Shown here piece after piece: positions 16,552-25,473 of a stretch of 28,521 nucleotides of DNA (position 1 is its first letter; every line of letters begins with the position of its first letter). The stretch comes from CALBPI01 sp038529355 (GTDB lineage Bacteria > Pseudomonadota > Gammaproteobacteria > Steroidobacterales > Woeseiaceae), in the NCBI GenBank assembly GCA_038529355.1, contig JBCBDU010000044.1:1-28521 (forward strand). Direction: 5' to 3'. Below the pieces are notes generated by a model, which was not told the DNA's origin, searched no databases, and was given only the letters and a program-made list of their open reading frames with translations. The translations under genes were made by a program, and so were the position numbers.

Positions 16552-17442
16552 CTAGAACCGATAGCGAACACTGAGGCCGATTTGGGTGTTGTCAGTGTCA
16601 ACGTCGATGAACTGATTTTGCGGACCCTCATCGCCGTCGTTCAGGAAGCCCACGTTGAATCGTCCCTGAAGTCGCGGCGTGAAAAACCAGCCTGCACCAA
16701 GACTGAACGCCGTGCTGCCACTGCCACCGCCGCCAAGTTCACCGGTGACTTCGGCATCGAAAGACGAGTCCCGATTCGGATACAGCGAGAAACTCGCTAC
16801 ATATCTGCCGCTGGCATCATTGAACGACTCATTGCTGGCAGACACGCTGGTCGCGTATTGCCACTGGCTACCCAGATCGCCCAGGTGCTCGAACGACAAT
16901 ACAGCACCAGCTTCGGAGTTGGACTGCGAATCAAACAAGGTAGTTGCTTCAATTTCAATTTCTTGTTCGATCAGAGAAAAGGCAATGCTGGTCGTCTCAC
17001 CAATGTATTTACCAACACCGATGGTTAACCGCGAAACATCGATAAAGTCGCCTTGGTCGTTATCATCGTAACCGCCACTGACGAACCAACCGGAATTTTT
17101 CCAAACGTAGCGGCCCGCAATCGATATGTTGCTGGAGTCCGCATCGCCTGATGCGTGCGCATAGGTCAACGATAGCAACGACGCCCGATCAACAAACGCG
17201 GCTTGCGCTCGCGGACCCGTATCGTCAGACAACCCATTGAAGAACCAGGTCCCGCCGAGCGAGAACAGTTGCACCGACACATCATCCTCGAAAGTCGACG
17301 GCGGTGCGCCGGGAAACGTGGACGTGATCGTGGTGTCGATGTCGATCTGAGTGGCGCTGAAATCTATCTGGTAGTCGAAGTCATCCGCGTGCGCGAAAAC
17401 CGGTACTAGTGCCAAGCCGAAACAACTCAATGCTCTGCGCAT
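16552..17442 (-). CDS. Outer-membrane porin-like beta-barrel protein
   Basis: A 296-aa protein with a signal peptide ending near residue 19 (VFAHA). The mature part is a series of amphipathic strands rich in Asp and Gly, for example LFSLGGTWFF, ISIAGRYVWKNSGWFVSGGYDD, LTIGVGKYIG, FSLGAGWFFTPRLQGRFNVGF, ending in QIGLSVRYRF with the terminal Phe of outer-membrane proteins. The strand pattern suggests 12 or more strands, so a general porin is possible; no specific family was recognised. AAGGA lies 8 nt before the ATG at 17440-17442. The stop faces that of the TonB receptor gene across 98 bp; upstream on the same strand, 162 bp away, is the propeller lipoprotein gene. Confidence 0.8.
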   Translation of the reverse strand: MRRALSCFGLALVPVFAHADDFDYQIDFSATQIDIDTTITSTFPGAPPSTFEDDVSVQLFSLGGTWFFNGLSDDTGPRAQAAFVDRASLLSLTYAHASGDADSSNISIAGRYVWKNSGWFVSGGYDDNDQGDFIDVSRLTIGVGKYIGETTSIAFSLIEQEIEIEATTLFDSQSNSEAGAVLSFEHLGDLGSQWQYATSVSASNESFNDASGRYVASFSLYPNRDSSFDAEVTGELGGGGSGSTAFSLGAGWFFTPRLQGRFNVGFLNDGDEGPQNQFIDVDTDNTQIGLSVRYRF

Positions 17443-17604
17443 AATTATTCCTTGTTGTTGAACAGAACACTACGACACGTCGCGATGAAAAATGGTTCCT
17501 CCTGAGACTACTGCCGTCCAGCAGTTTTTCCGAATGATTGCCTGATCGATCAAGTCTTGCGCGTCCTGACCCGCGTTGGCTACGTACACAGGTACTCGCA
17601 TTAC

Positions 17605-19089
17605 TCAGTCGTACTCGAATGACAATGGACCGCCCGTCATTGGCTCGGTGATTTCGACGCGACCCGTGCCGTCGGGCTGTGTGACATACAACGTATTGGC
17701 TTGCGGTGTGCGGCCTTCCAGTCCGGTACTGAATGCGACGCGCTCGCTGTCGCCTGACCACGCGAAATCGACCACTTCTTCACCAGGCAGTCCGCTCGAC
17801 AGTACGGTGACGCTTCCGGTCGCAACGTTGGTAACATACAAATCAATAAAGGTATTCGCCTCGGCATCCGACAGATAGGCGATCGAGCTACCATCCGGCG
17901 ACCAGGCGAACTCGAACACATCGCTGGATGCGGTTTGCGGTCCGCTGACTTTGGTGGCATTACCACTGCCATCCGCGTTAATGACGTACAGCTCATTGAT
18001 ATTCTGCGTTTGCTCGTCGGACGTATAGGCCAGACGGGAACCATCTGGTGACCAGGCGAAATCGACGACTTCCCGATTGTTGGGTGACAAAAACACCAGA
18101 ACGGTATCTGTAGCACCGGGCGCAGCCCCACTGACAATCAGGTCGGCAGGAAACGGTGCGTTCGGATTATCCAGATAGGCCAGCGTGGCACCGGTGGGCG
18201 ACCATTTGGAGTCGCTGTTGAAATCGCCGTTGTTGGTGGCCCGAACATTGCCAGAGCCATCAACCGCTATGCCGTACACGTGATACTCATTCGCCATCTC
18301 TTGATCTGCGGTATAGCTCAGTCGACTGCTGTCGGCTGCCCAGCGAACGTTCCTGACAGACGTTTGGGAGGTCATTAACCGTCGACTGTTGTTTGGCAAA
18401 GACAGCGTTTCATCCCACACATTGAGTGCGAAGGCATTCCCGCCGCCAATCTGGCCATCAAAGCTCGCCACTTCCTGAACGATATAGCGCCCGTTCGGTG
18501 ACCATTGCGGATTGCGCACTTCGACCGATGCGTTCGTGCCGATGTTGCCATTGATCTTGATGTCACCGGTACCGTCGCGATTCACAACAAACACTTCGCT
18601 GGCGAACTGGTTGTTGATTGTCGTTTGATCCAGCGAGCCGGCATAAACGAGCTGCGTGCTGTCCGGTGACCAGTCAAAGCTGTTCACTCGAGAACCAAAT
18701 TGCGAGCGCGTGCGACTGACATGAAGCGGCGTGCCACCGTTGATCGAGTTTACGAATAGCGCTGTTTCCGGCGCTGACGCCAGGTCTGCAATGTAGGCAA
18801 CCCACTGACCATCCGGTGAGATCGCAAAGCTTGTGATGTTCGCCGTATCGCGCGCGGTGTCGCTGCTAACCTGTGTCAGCCCGTTGCCATCATCGCGGAT
18901 CACATACATCTCCGTTGCGCCATTGATGCCGACACCATCAGCGGCAGAAAACGCTATGGTTTCGGGGGTACGCAGCACCGGCGGCGGAGGGGGTGTGACA
19001 GGGTCACCGCCGCCACCACCGCCGCCGCACGCGGCCAGAATTGTGATAGCGAATAGGCAAGCGGCAATGCGGATGATTGTTGGATACAT
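17605..19089 (-). CDS. TolB/WD40-like beta-propeller lipoprotein
   Basis: A 494-aa protein starting MYPTIIRIAA at the ATG 19087-19089, chosen because AGGGA precedes it and because it gives a normal signal peptide ending in LAAC (Cys21, lipobox). A Gly-rich and Pro-rich linker (residues 22-37) follows. The rest is at least six repeats of the TolB/PD40 type, such as FAISPDGQWVAYI, FDWSPDSTQLVYAG, PQWSPNGRYI, FAWSPDGSRLAYTSD and FAWSPDGSSIAYLSD. These build a propeller and probably bind a partner or act as a scaffold; no catalytic domain is present. It is divergent from the ECF sigma factor gene with 96 bp between starts, and followed by the porin-like gene on its own strand. A role as surface or periplasmic target of the sigma factor/kinase pair is inferred. 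Confidence 0.87.
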   Translation of the reverse strand: MYPTIIRIAACLFAITILAACGGGGGGGDPVTPPPPPVLRTPETIAFSAADGVGINGATEMYVIRDDGNGLTQVSSDTARDTANITSFAISPDGQWVAYIADLASAPETALFVNSINGGTPLHVSRTRSQFGSRVNSFDWSPDSTQLVYAGSLDQTTINNQFASEVFVVNRDGTGDIKINGNIGTNASVEVRNPQWSPNGRYIVQEVASFDGQIGGGNAFALNVWDETLSLPNNSRRLMTSQTSVRNVRWAADSSRLSYTADQEMANEYHVYGIAVDGSGNVRATNNGDFNSDSKWSPTGATLAYLDNPNAPFPADLIVSGAAPGATDTVLVFLSPNNREVVDFAWSPDGSRLAYTSDEQTQNINELYVINADGSGNATKVSGPQTASSDVFEFAWSPDGSSIAYLSDAEANTFIDLYVTNVATGSVTVLSSGLPGEEVVDFAWSGDSERVAFSTGLEGRTPQANTLYVTQPDGTGRVEITEPMTGGPLSFEYD

Positions 19090-19096
19090 GGTCTTT

Positions 19097-19101
19097 TCCC
19101 T
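19097..19101 (-). promoter_or_regulatory. Ribosome binding site fixing the start of the propeller lipoprotein
   Basis: Minus-strand AGGGA lies 7 nt before the ATG at 19089. It supports this start over upstream in-frame codons to 19179 that would overlap the promoter region of the sigma factor gene. Confidence 0.7.
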
Positions 19102-19185
19102 GAATTGGTCGATGTCATACAGGAACAGCACCGTGGTCACCGCGTTTTGCCCAAAACAATTTCGGGCCAGTGCTACCATGGGCGC

Positions 19186-19743
19186 ATGTCGGATCCACGC
19201 TCCATCACGCAGCTTTTGAATCAGTGGAGCGGCGGTGACAAAAAAGCGGAAACCGAGCTAACACCGCTGGTCTATGACGAGCTGCAGCGCCTGGCGAAGC
19301 GGCTGTTTCGCTCGGAACGCGCCTCGCACACACTGCAGCCGACCGCCATCGTGCATGAAGCGTTTGTCAAACTGATCGATGTCGATGTGACCTGGCAGGA
19401 TCGGGCGCACTTCTTTTCTCTGGCCGCGCGAATGATGCGGCGACTGCTCGTCAACCATGCGAAAGCCCGAAACGCAGCGAAACGTGGCGGCGATGTCATC
19501 AAGGTCACGCTAGTTGAATCTGCCGTTGCGCAAGGCACTGACACGGACTTGCTTGATCTTGAGGACGCGTTGCAGGCGCTTGCAGCGCTGGATGCACGCA
19601 AGGCCGAGTTGATCGAGTTGCAGTACTACGGTGGATTATCGTTTCAGGAAATGGAACAAGTCACTGGTCTATCAAGCAGCACGCTCGATCGTGACCTGCG
19701 TATGGCGCGCGCCTGGCTCAAAGATCAATTGATGAAAAATTAG
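19186..19743 (+). CDS. ECF-family RNA polymerase sigma factor (TIGR02999 type)
   Basis: A 185-aa protein starting MSDPRSITQLLNQW at 19186; an open frame reaches back to 19105 but the added residues do not look like a sigma factor. Region 2 is seen in LTPLVYDELQRLAKRLFRSE, followed by HTLQPTAIVHEAFVKLIDVDVTWQDR, HFFSLAARMMRRLLVNHAKAR and NAAKRGGD, which are diagnostic of the TIGR02999/Sig-70_X6 group. Region 4 (LIELQYYGGLSFQEMEQVTGLSSSTLDRDLRMARAWL, about 141-178) holds the helix-turn-helix for -35 recognition. This group usually sits upstream of a TPR Ser/Thr kinase, and it does here, 35 bp before the kinase gene. No cognate anti-sigma factor gene is visible; the kinase is the likely regulator. 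Confidence 0.92.
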   Translation: MSDPRSITQLLNQWSGGDKKAETELTPLVYDELQRLAKRLFRSERASHTLQPTAIVHEAFVKLIDVDVTWQDRAHFFSLAARMMRRLLVNHAKARNAAKRGGDVIKVTLVESAVAQGTDTDLLDLEDALQALAALDARKAELIELQYYGGLSFQEMEQVTGLSSSTLDRDLRMARAWLKDQLMKN

Positions 19744-19778
19744 TGGGCAAACTCTACGCGTAACGCTGCTACTCCCGG

Positions 19779-22649
19779 ATGATGACAAACGAAAATTGGA
19801 GAATCCTCGAGCAAGCCTTTGCGAAAGCCATCGAACTTGATGGCGATGCGCGCACACGCATGCTTGATGAGTTTGGCGAAACGCACCCGACACTCGTACA
19901 GCAACTGTTGGACTTGTTGGCGGCAGACGACGGTGCAAACGACGTTTTGCTATCGCCGGTCGCCGTAGCTGTCGATCAGCTACAAGCCGATTCGGTTGAC
20001 CCATGGATAGGTCGTCAGATCGGGCCATGGAAGATTATCCGCCGACTCGCCGAGGGCGGTATGGGCGCCGTGTTCATCGCGCACCGAGCCGATGAACAAT
20101 ATGACCAAACCGTTGCCATCAAGGTTATGGCGTCGCAGCTGATCGCTAAAGATGCCGTGGCGCGATTTCGCGCTGAACGCCAGATTCTCGCTAGCCTGAA
20201 TCACCCGAACATCGCGACGCTCATCGATGGCGGTTCCAGCGATGAGCAGTTGCCCTATCTCGTGATGGAGTATATCGATGGTATGCCGATCGACAATTAT
20301 TGTGACACGCACCGACTGAACATCAAGCAACGCCTGCAGCTGTTTGTTACAATCTGCGATGCAGTAGATTTCGCACATCGAAATCTCGTGATCCACCGCG
20401 ATCTGAAGCCGAGCAATATTCTGGTGCAGAGCAATGGTGAGCCCAAGCTGCTCGACTTTGGGATCGCAAAGCTGCTTGATGCCCAACCTCAGTCGCACAC
20501 GGTTGCTGTCACCCAACTGGGCGCAAGGCTCATGACGCCTGAATACGCAAGCCCGGAACAAGTGCGCGGCGAACCCGCTGCGGTCGCGTCGGACGTGTAT
20601 GCATTAGGCGTGCTGTTGTATCGCTTGCTGACCGGCCACAGCCCGTACGAACGATCCCTGGTGAGTCCCGGCGAGGTTGAGGCAGCCATCGTCAATAGCG
20701 ACCCCAAACGCCCGAGTGCTATTGTCACTGCGCCAGTCACCGTCGGCGAACAAACGATCAGCGCCGTCGCCACCGGCGAACAACGTGCCTCCAGTCCAAA
20801 GCGGCTGCGCAAACTGCTACTGGGCGATCTTGACACGATCGTGCTCAAAGCCCTGCAAAAAGAGCCGGCGCGGCGCTACCCGGGTGCAGATTCGCTGGCC
20901 GCCGACATCCTTCGCTACATGCGGCGCGAGCCTATTCTGGCTAGACCGAACAGTTGGCGATATGTCGGCAAGAAGTTCATCCAGCGCAACACACACGCAT
21001 TGGCAATTGCGACAGGCGTATTGCTCACGCTGGGTGGGTTAGCGGGTTACTACACCTGGCAGCTTGCCATAGAACGTGATCGCGCCACATTGTCGGCAGC
21101 CAAAGCGCGAGAGGTCTCCAGTTTTCTGACGCAGATGTTTGCAAGCGCATCGCCATTTGAATCAGATGGAGCCCCGCCAAGCTCGATCGATCTGCTCGAC
21201 CTTGCTGTGCAACGCATCGACTCACTGTCTGATCAGCCGGCTTTGCAGGCATCGCTCTATCAAGTCATTGGTGATAGCTATTCGGGTCTTGCAGATTACA
21301 CGCAAGCCATCGAATTGCTTGAGCGTGCCGTCGCGCTGCGCGAGGTGAATAACGATGAAGATCTGACCGAGCTTGCGTCAGCATTGGGTTCGCTTGCCAC
21401 GACGCAACGCATCGCCGACCAGTTCGAGCCGGCGCTGGACAATATCCAGCGCGCGATCGAATTGCGCAAGCAAACCGTTGGCGAGAAGCACAGCACCGTT
21501 GCGCGGGATCTTGCTGTTCTTGCCAGCGTGTACAACGGGCTGTACCGGGATGAAGAGGCGCTAGCTACGTTCGAGCAGGCTTTGGCCATCCAGCGTGAAG
21601 TGAGCCCTGAAGATGATGCCGTCACGCTAGAGATACTTGGCGGTCGCACAGTCGCTTTAAGCCATCTGGGGCGTATCGAAGAAGCCGCTGAAGCTGGCGT
21701 CGAGCTCATCGCGCTCACCCGCAAGCTGGGCGGCGAGGCAGACCCTAATCTGGCCATCAGACTCAATAATCTTACGCTGAACTATTTGAATCTCGGTGAG
21801 TATGACCAGGCGTACGTAACCTCTTTGGAGGCTGTCAGGGTCGCTCGCATCGCGTGGCCGGACGGACATCCACAGCTACTCAAGGTTTTGGAAACCCATG
21901 TACCGACGCTGTTGTTCCAGAGTCGGTTCGACGAGCAGGACCTAGTGCTCGACGAAATCGACGCAATTATCGTTGCCAACGAAGGCAAGGACAGTCTGAG
22001 CTATGCCTCGGCGCGCTACAGCCGAGCACAAAGTCTGGAGTATCAGCTGCGCTCGGCCGAGGCAGCCGCACTGTACCGTGAGGCACTGGAAACCGCGATT
22101 GCTTTGCAAGGGCCCGATGAAAAGCCGGTAGGCATGTACAGCATCTATGCCGGTCGTGCCCTGGTGCGGACGGGAGATGAAGCCGCAGGTGAGAGACTGC
22201 TGCGTCGCGGCCTTGCACTGGCATCCTCAATAGGCCGCGGACATTTACTCAATGGCAAGCAGGCACTGGTAAAACTACTCAGCAAGAAAGGCGAGTATGA
22301 CGAAGCTGATACATTGCTGGCGGAGGTACTCGAAGCGCGGGAAAAATCTGCCGGTGAGAACCGTGCACCGCTGTTCTATGTTTACGTGATTGCAGCGGAT
22401 CATCTGCGCCGCAAAGATGACCTGGCAGGGTCATTGCGATTCTCGCAACAAGCCTACGATATTGCACGAACCGACTACGCGCCCGGCGATCGCAATGCAG
22501 CGTGGGGCATTATTGCGCACGCGCGCACACTGCGCGCTTTAGGCCGCCGCGAAGACGCGCAGCCGTTACTGCGCGAAGGCTATGACAGCATTGCTTCCGC
22601 ATACGGTGCAGAAAATTCGCGTGTGCGGGAAATCGCCGATTTGCTGTAG
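19779..22649 (+). CDS. Transmembrane Ser/Thr protein kinase with TPR repeats
   Basis: A 956-aa PknB-like kinase. The N-terminal ~80 residues form a helical domain typical of ECF-linked kinases. The kinase domain (about 81-390) has the glycine loop AEGGMGAVF (91-99), VAIK (Lys115), HRDLKPSN (206-213), DFG (226-228) and YASPE (256-260), so all key catalytic residues are present. One membrane helix lies at about 407-427. The outer half, about 430-950, is TPR-like repeats (for example DYTQAIELLERAVALREVNN, ALDNIQRAIELRKQTVGEKHS, ALATFEQALAIQREV), expected in the periplasm for protein contact or sensing. It follows the ECF sigma factor gene by 35 bp and is almost certainly co-transcribed; it probably phosphorylates or otherwise controls that sigma factor, as inferred for this family. 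The first two codons are both ATG, so the start may be 19779 or 19782. Confidence 0.93.
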   Translation: MMTNENWRILEQAFAKAIELDGDARTRMLDEFGETHPTLVQQLLDLLAADDGANDVLLSPVAVAVDQLQADSVDPWIGRQIGPWKIIRRLAEGGMGAVFIAHRADEQYDQTVAIKVMASQLIAKDAVARFRAERQILASLNHPNIATLIDGGSSDEQLPYLVMEYIDGMPIDNYCDTHRLNIKQRLQLFVTICDAVDFAHRNLVIHRDLKPSNILVQSNGEPKLLDFGIAKLLDAQPQSHTVAVTQLGARLMTPEYASPEQVRGEPAAVASDVYALGVLLYRLLTGHSPYERSLVSPGEVEAAIVNSDPKRPSAIVTAPVTVGEQTISAVATGEQRASSPKRLRKLLLGDLDTIVLKALQKEPARRYPGADSLAADILRYMRREPILARPNSWRYVGKKFIQRNTHALAIATGVLLTLGGLAGYYTWQLAIERDRATLSAAKAREVSSFLTQMFASASPFESDGAPPSSIDLLDLAVQRIDSLSDQPALQASLYQVIGDSYSGLADYTQAIELLERAVALREVNNDEDLTELASALGSLATTQRIADQFEPALDNIQRAIELRKQTVGEKHSTVARDLAVLASVYNGLYRDEEALATFEQALAIQREVSPEDDAVTLEILGGRTVALSHLGRIEEAAEAGVELIALTRKLGGEADPNLAIRLNNLTLNYLNLGEYDQAYVTSLEAVRVARIAWPDGHPQLLKVLETHVPTLLFQSRFDEQDLVLDEIDAIIVANEGKDSLSYASARYSRAQSLEYQLRSAEAAALYREALETAIALQGPDEKPVGMYSIYAGRALVRTGDEAAGERLLRRGLALASSIGRGHLLNGKQALVKLLSKKGEYDEADTLLAEVLEAREKSAGENRAPLFYVYVIAADHLRRKDDLAGSLRFSQQAYDIARTDYAPGDRNAAWGIIAHARTLRALGRREDAQPLLREGYDSIASAYGAENSRVREIADLL

Positions 22650-22826
22650 TCTTTTTTGCAAAACGGCTGCGTGCACGCGTCGCAGGCTCGTATCGCGGGT
22701 TTGTGCGAACGTCTTGAATAGTCGATCACAAATGCTGGGAAACCGGTTGTCATTATCGAGTCCGCAAGTTGTGGGTCACCGTGACCTGACGGGATACCAA
22801 CTTTTCGGGCAACCGCCTTGCATTCA

Positions 22827-24140
22827 CTATGCGTCGCTGAATTCGGGTTCGACCGGGAATGCAACGTGCTGATCTGATTCAGCCCACGGCGCCCGACAGC
22901 CCAACCGCTCAGCCACCGAGATTGCAGAATTCGTCGCACTCTCCAACAACGGGATGCCATGCGAGGCGTACGATCCGCAGAACCAGATGCGTCGATCCGA
23001 TTGTTCATGCAATTGCTCCAGGCGCTGCAAGCCGTGCATCGATTCGCGATTGACTAGAGGGCGTTCGAACTGCGCAACGCCAAAGACGCTGGACGGGTCG
23101 GGATCGATGACAGGATTCCACGTTTGGAACACCGGCGCTGCGCCAGGCATCGATTGAATAGCATTCATCCAGATTGTCGCCATCGGTGCACTGCTTTCAT
23201 CGGCCAACAGGAAATTGACAGGCGCCCATTGCCGGGGCCCGCCAACCGGTGCAAGACGCGTGTCGTTATGAACAACAACCGTGCTCGGCTCATATGAGAA
23301 CGACGACAATACTTGTTGCTCCTCAGACGACGCACTGCTCACGATACCGAGCGCCTGATTGGCTTGCGTTGCAACCACGACGTGATCGAACGTCGACGCA
23401 GCATCCGGCGTACGCACCTCAACACCCGCGTCTGTCCGCAGCACATCCTGCACCGGCGAACGCAGCCTGACTTCATGCACAGCGTTGGTCAGTAGTTTGA
23501 CCACTTCCTGCGTGCCCTGCGTGACGCGCTGTACGGGCGACAGCAGCAAATTGCTGTTCAAATACTCGAGCACGACGCGCGCAGGATACGCCTTGATGCT
23601 GTCATGGCTACACGTACAGATCCCGGAAAAGGCCGGATAGAGGAAGCCTTCCGCGAATGCCTTCGAATACCGATGGTGTTGCAGGTATTGCTCTATAGTC
23701 GTTGCGTCGTCGATACCTTGTGCGATTGATTCGCGCGACTGCCGAAACAGGCGCAGGATGTCCCAGCCAATCCGCAACGCTTTGCGATTGAGCGTGCGCC
23801 TGCCTTTGAAGAACGGCAGTGAGCGGCGCCGGAACTGGTAATTGTCATAGCGAAAATAGGTTCTGTCGTTGAGCCCGCCGAACGTCGCCGAGTAATTGAC
23901 CGGTTTGAACTCAACGCCCAGCACCTGATACAGGGCCGTCAGGTTTGGGTAGAAACCATTGAAGAACACCCGTAGCGGCACGTCTATACGAGCGTCACCG
24001 TGCTCATCGCCAACCTCGAGCGCATGGGCATCCATACCCAGGTAGTCGAACTTCTCGAACAGCGTTACTTGGTGTTTCTGGCTAAGCAACCAGGCCGCAC
24101 TAAGACCGGCGATGCCGCTGCCAATGATTGCAATCTTCAT
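22827..24140 (-). CDS. FAD/NAD(P)-dependent oxidoreductase, amine oxidase/COG2907-like
   Basis: A 437-aa protein starting MKIAIIGSGIAGLSAAWLL at the ATG 24138-24140; the extension to 24227 lies inside the upstream gene. IGSGIAGLSAAWLL is the Rossmann GxGxxG motif, followed by an acidic residue at the end of strand 2 (TLFEK) for binding FAD ribose. The C-terminus has the second flavin contact (RIWFCGSYASHGIPLLESATNSAISVAERL). The pattern matches the amine oxidase, phytoene desaturase and COG2907 superfamily, but the region normally reading VDTGF in COG2907 is here DVPLRVFFNGFYPNLTALY. The start codon overlaps the stop of the prenyltransferase gene (ATGA), indicating translational coupling in an operon. 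The likely substrate is a membrane lipid or prenylated product made by its partner; this is inferred. Confidence 0.86.
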   Translation of the reverse strand: MKIAIIGSGIAGLSAAWLLSQKHQVTLFEKFDYLGMDAHALEVGDEHGDARIDVPLRVFFNGFYPNLTALYQVLGVEFKPVNYSATFGGLNDRTYFRYDNYQFRRRSLPFFKGRRTLNRKALRIGWDILRLFRQSRESIAQGIDDATTIEQYLQHHRYSKAFAEGFLYPAFSGICTCSHDSIKAYPARVVLEYLNSNLLLSPVQRVTQGTQEVVKLLTNAVHEVRLRSPVQDVLRTDAGVEVRTPDAASTFDHVVVATQANQALGIVSSASSEEQQVLSSFSYEPSTVVVHNDTRLAPVGGPRQWAPVNFLLADESSAPMATIWMNAIQSMPGAAPVFQTWNPVIDPDPSSVFGVAQFERPLVNRESMHGLQRLEQLHEQSDRRIWFCGSYASHGIPLLESATNSAISVAERLGCRAPWAESDQHVAFPVEPEFSDA

Positions 24141-25171
24141 GCGGCGCCATCCAGCAGCAACACGACCGGCAAGACACACAAGAACCAGCCCTGACTGACT
24201 GCCATCCACGTCACAAACGCTTTGCACGTTACAACGTCCGCAGCATCAGCACGTCGCAGCAGACCGGAAGTAACAACGCCAACTAGTATGCACGCAGCAG
24301 GTAGCACAACAATGGCCAGATAGATCGGCGACACGTGCCCACTCTCAGCAACAACGCTGAAGTATGCCAGAGCCAACAGAAGCAGCGCAGTGAGTCGAGC
24401 GGGCAACTCGCCGTGCCTGACAGGCAGCGTCCGCTTGCCGCCTTTTCGATCAGAGGGGTAGTCGGGCAATGCGGTAATAATATTGCCGGCGTGGAACAGC
24501 AGGTAGAGCGGAGCCAGAATGGCCCAGCGAAATCCGCCGAGCGTACCGTGCTGCACGTAGAAGCCGATCAACGGCAGCACGACGCCGCAACCGAACCCTT
24601 GCAGGACTTCACCATGCCCCCGATAGGACAAGCGCAACGGGCGCAGGTTGTACGCCCATGACGCCGCGACGACTAAAGCCACGCCAACAATGACTAACCA
24701 TCGGTCCAGGAAGAGGGCGAAGATCAGGGTCCACACCAGCATAAGCAGCAAAGCAACCTTTGCACCCACCAACAGGTCATCGGCTTGCAACTTGCCCTGC
24801 GGCACCACACGCGATCCGCCGGACAACCAATACTGCTGATTGGTCTGATCGATTGCCGCGTCTGCATAGTCATTGAGATACAGCAGATGAACCTGATACA
24901 GCACGCCGAATAGCGCCACGCTGAGGAACAACGACCAACTGAACTGTCCATGCACATGAAAAGCGAGCGTCTGACCAATTAACAACGGTACGAAGATCAT
25001 GGGATGCGCCGCCGGACGCGCAGCTTGTATCCACGGCTGGATGCGGGCCAGCGAACCCGTTTGGTGGCGCGACGACTCGGGCGACACTAACAAGGGCACA
25101 CTGTCTTGACCGGCGGTGGCGACAACGCTCGACGCTCGACGCCCGACGCAACCAGGATATGAGGCCGGCAT
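24137..25171 (-). CDS. UbiA/MenA-like membrane prenyltransferase
   Basis: A 344-aa integral membrane protein with about eight or nine hydrophobic segments. It carries both Asp-rich motifs of the UbiA superfamily: NDYADAAID (residues 100-108, NDxxDxxxD) and DYPSDRKGGKRTLPVR (237-252, DxxxD followed by the GKRTLxVR of MenA-type enzymes). YNLRPLRLSYRGHGE (about 174-188) also matches MenA. It would transfer an isoprenoid chain to an aromatic or polar acceptor in the inner membrane. The first ~40 residues are Ser-rich, weakly conserved in appearance and partly encoded by a heptamer repeat, so the true start may be further downstream; no strong ribosome binding site precedes the ATG at 25171. It is the first gene of an operon with the FAD oxidoreductase. 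A menaquinone role is not implied, as no other men genes are nearby. Confidence 0.88.
   Translation of the reverse strand: MPASYPGCVGRRASSVVATAGQDSVPLLVSPESSRHQTGSLARIQPWIQAARPAAHPMIFVPLLIGQTLAFHVHGQFSWSLFLSVALFGVLYQVHLLYLNDYADAAIDQTNQQYWLSGGSRVVPQGKLQADDLLVGAKVALLLMLVWTLIFALFLDRWLVIVGVALVVAASWAYNLRPLRLSYRGHGEVLQGFGCGVVLPLIGFYVQHGTLGGFRWAILAPLYLLFHAGNIITALPDYPSDRKGGKRTLPVRHGELPARLTALLLLALAYFSVVAESGHVSPIYLAIVVLPAACILVGVVTSGLLRRADAADVVTCKAFVTWMAVSQGWFLCVLPVVLLLDGAA
25126..25146. repeat. Short heptamer tandem repeat CGCTCGA
   Basis: Three adjoining units: CGCTCGA, CGCTCGA, CGCCCGA. They lie in the 5' end of the prenyltransferase frame and encode part of its poorly conserved N-terminus. Confidence 0.7.
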
Positions 25172-25473
25172 ATCGACTGATTACACGTCACACATTGCTC
25201 CTGCGGTTATTTGGTCTCGGAAAGAACCATGCTGTGAATAAAAAATGGCTGAAACAACTGCGCGCGCCTGTCTTGCGCTTAGCATACCTCACGCAATACG
25301 CCTTGATGCGGTATCCGCAAACAGGCTATCTTGAGACTCGCAACCACAAATTTGCACCGAGTTTTGTCCTGCATTTTAGCCAACAGCCTACGTCGGCAGT
25401 ACTCTACACGCATCGTGTCATAGCCAATACACCACTGCGGCAACGATCCTAGGTGCTGCTGGAGCAACCCAAG
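25172..25473. other. Intergenic region between divergent genes (302 bp)
   Basis: It separates the UbiA-like gene (minus) from the esterase gene (plus). An open frame crosses it (25159-25452, plus) but has no family resemblance and starts inside the divergent gene, so I do not call it. Promoters must lie here but none is distinct. Confidence 0.5.
25461..25464 (+). promoter_or_regulatory. Ribosome binding site deciding the esterase start
   Basis: GGAG lies 9 nt before the ATG at 25474. It favours this start over the in-frame GTG at 25453, which would place the binding site inside the coding sequence. Confidence 0.6.

Noticed and set aside
17510..17529. ACTGC / GCAGT hairpin followed by TTTTT, like a plus-strand terminator
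   Set aside because: The stem is only 5 bp and no plus-strand gene ends nearby.
22630..22659. T-run just after the kinase stop as a terminator
   Set aside because: The only preceding stem is AAATC / GATTT, too short and AT-rich to be convincing.
22667..22685. CTGCG / CGCAG inverted repeat downstream of the kinase and oxidoreductase genes
   Set aside because: Short stem with a long loop and no adjoining T-run in the right place on either strand.
25159..25452. 97-codon open frame between the prenyltransferase and esterase genes
   Set aside because: Starts inside the divergent gene, no family resemblance, and no supporting ribosome binding site.
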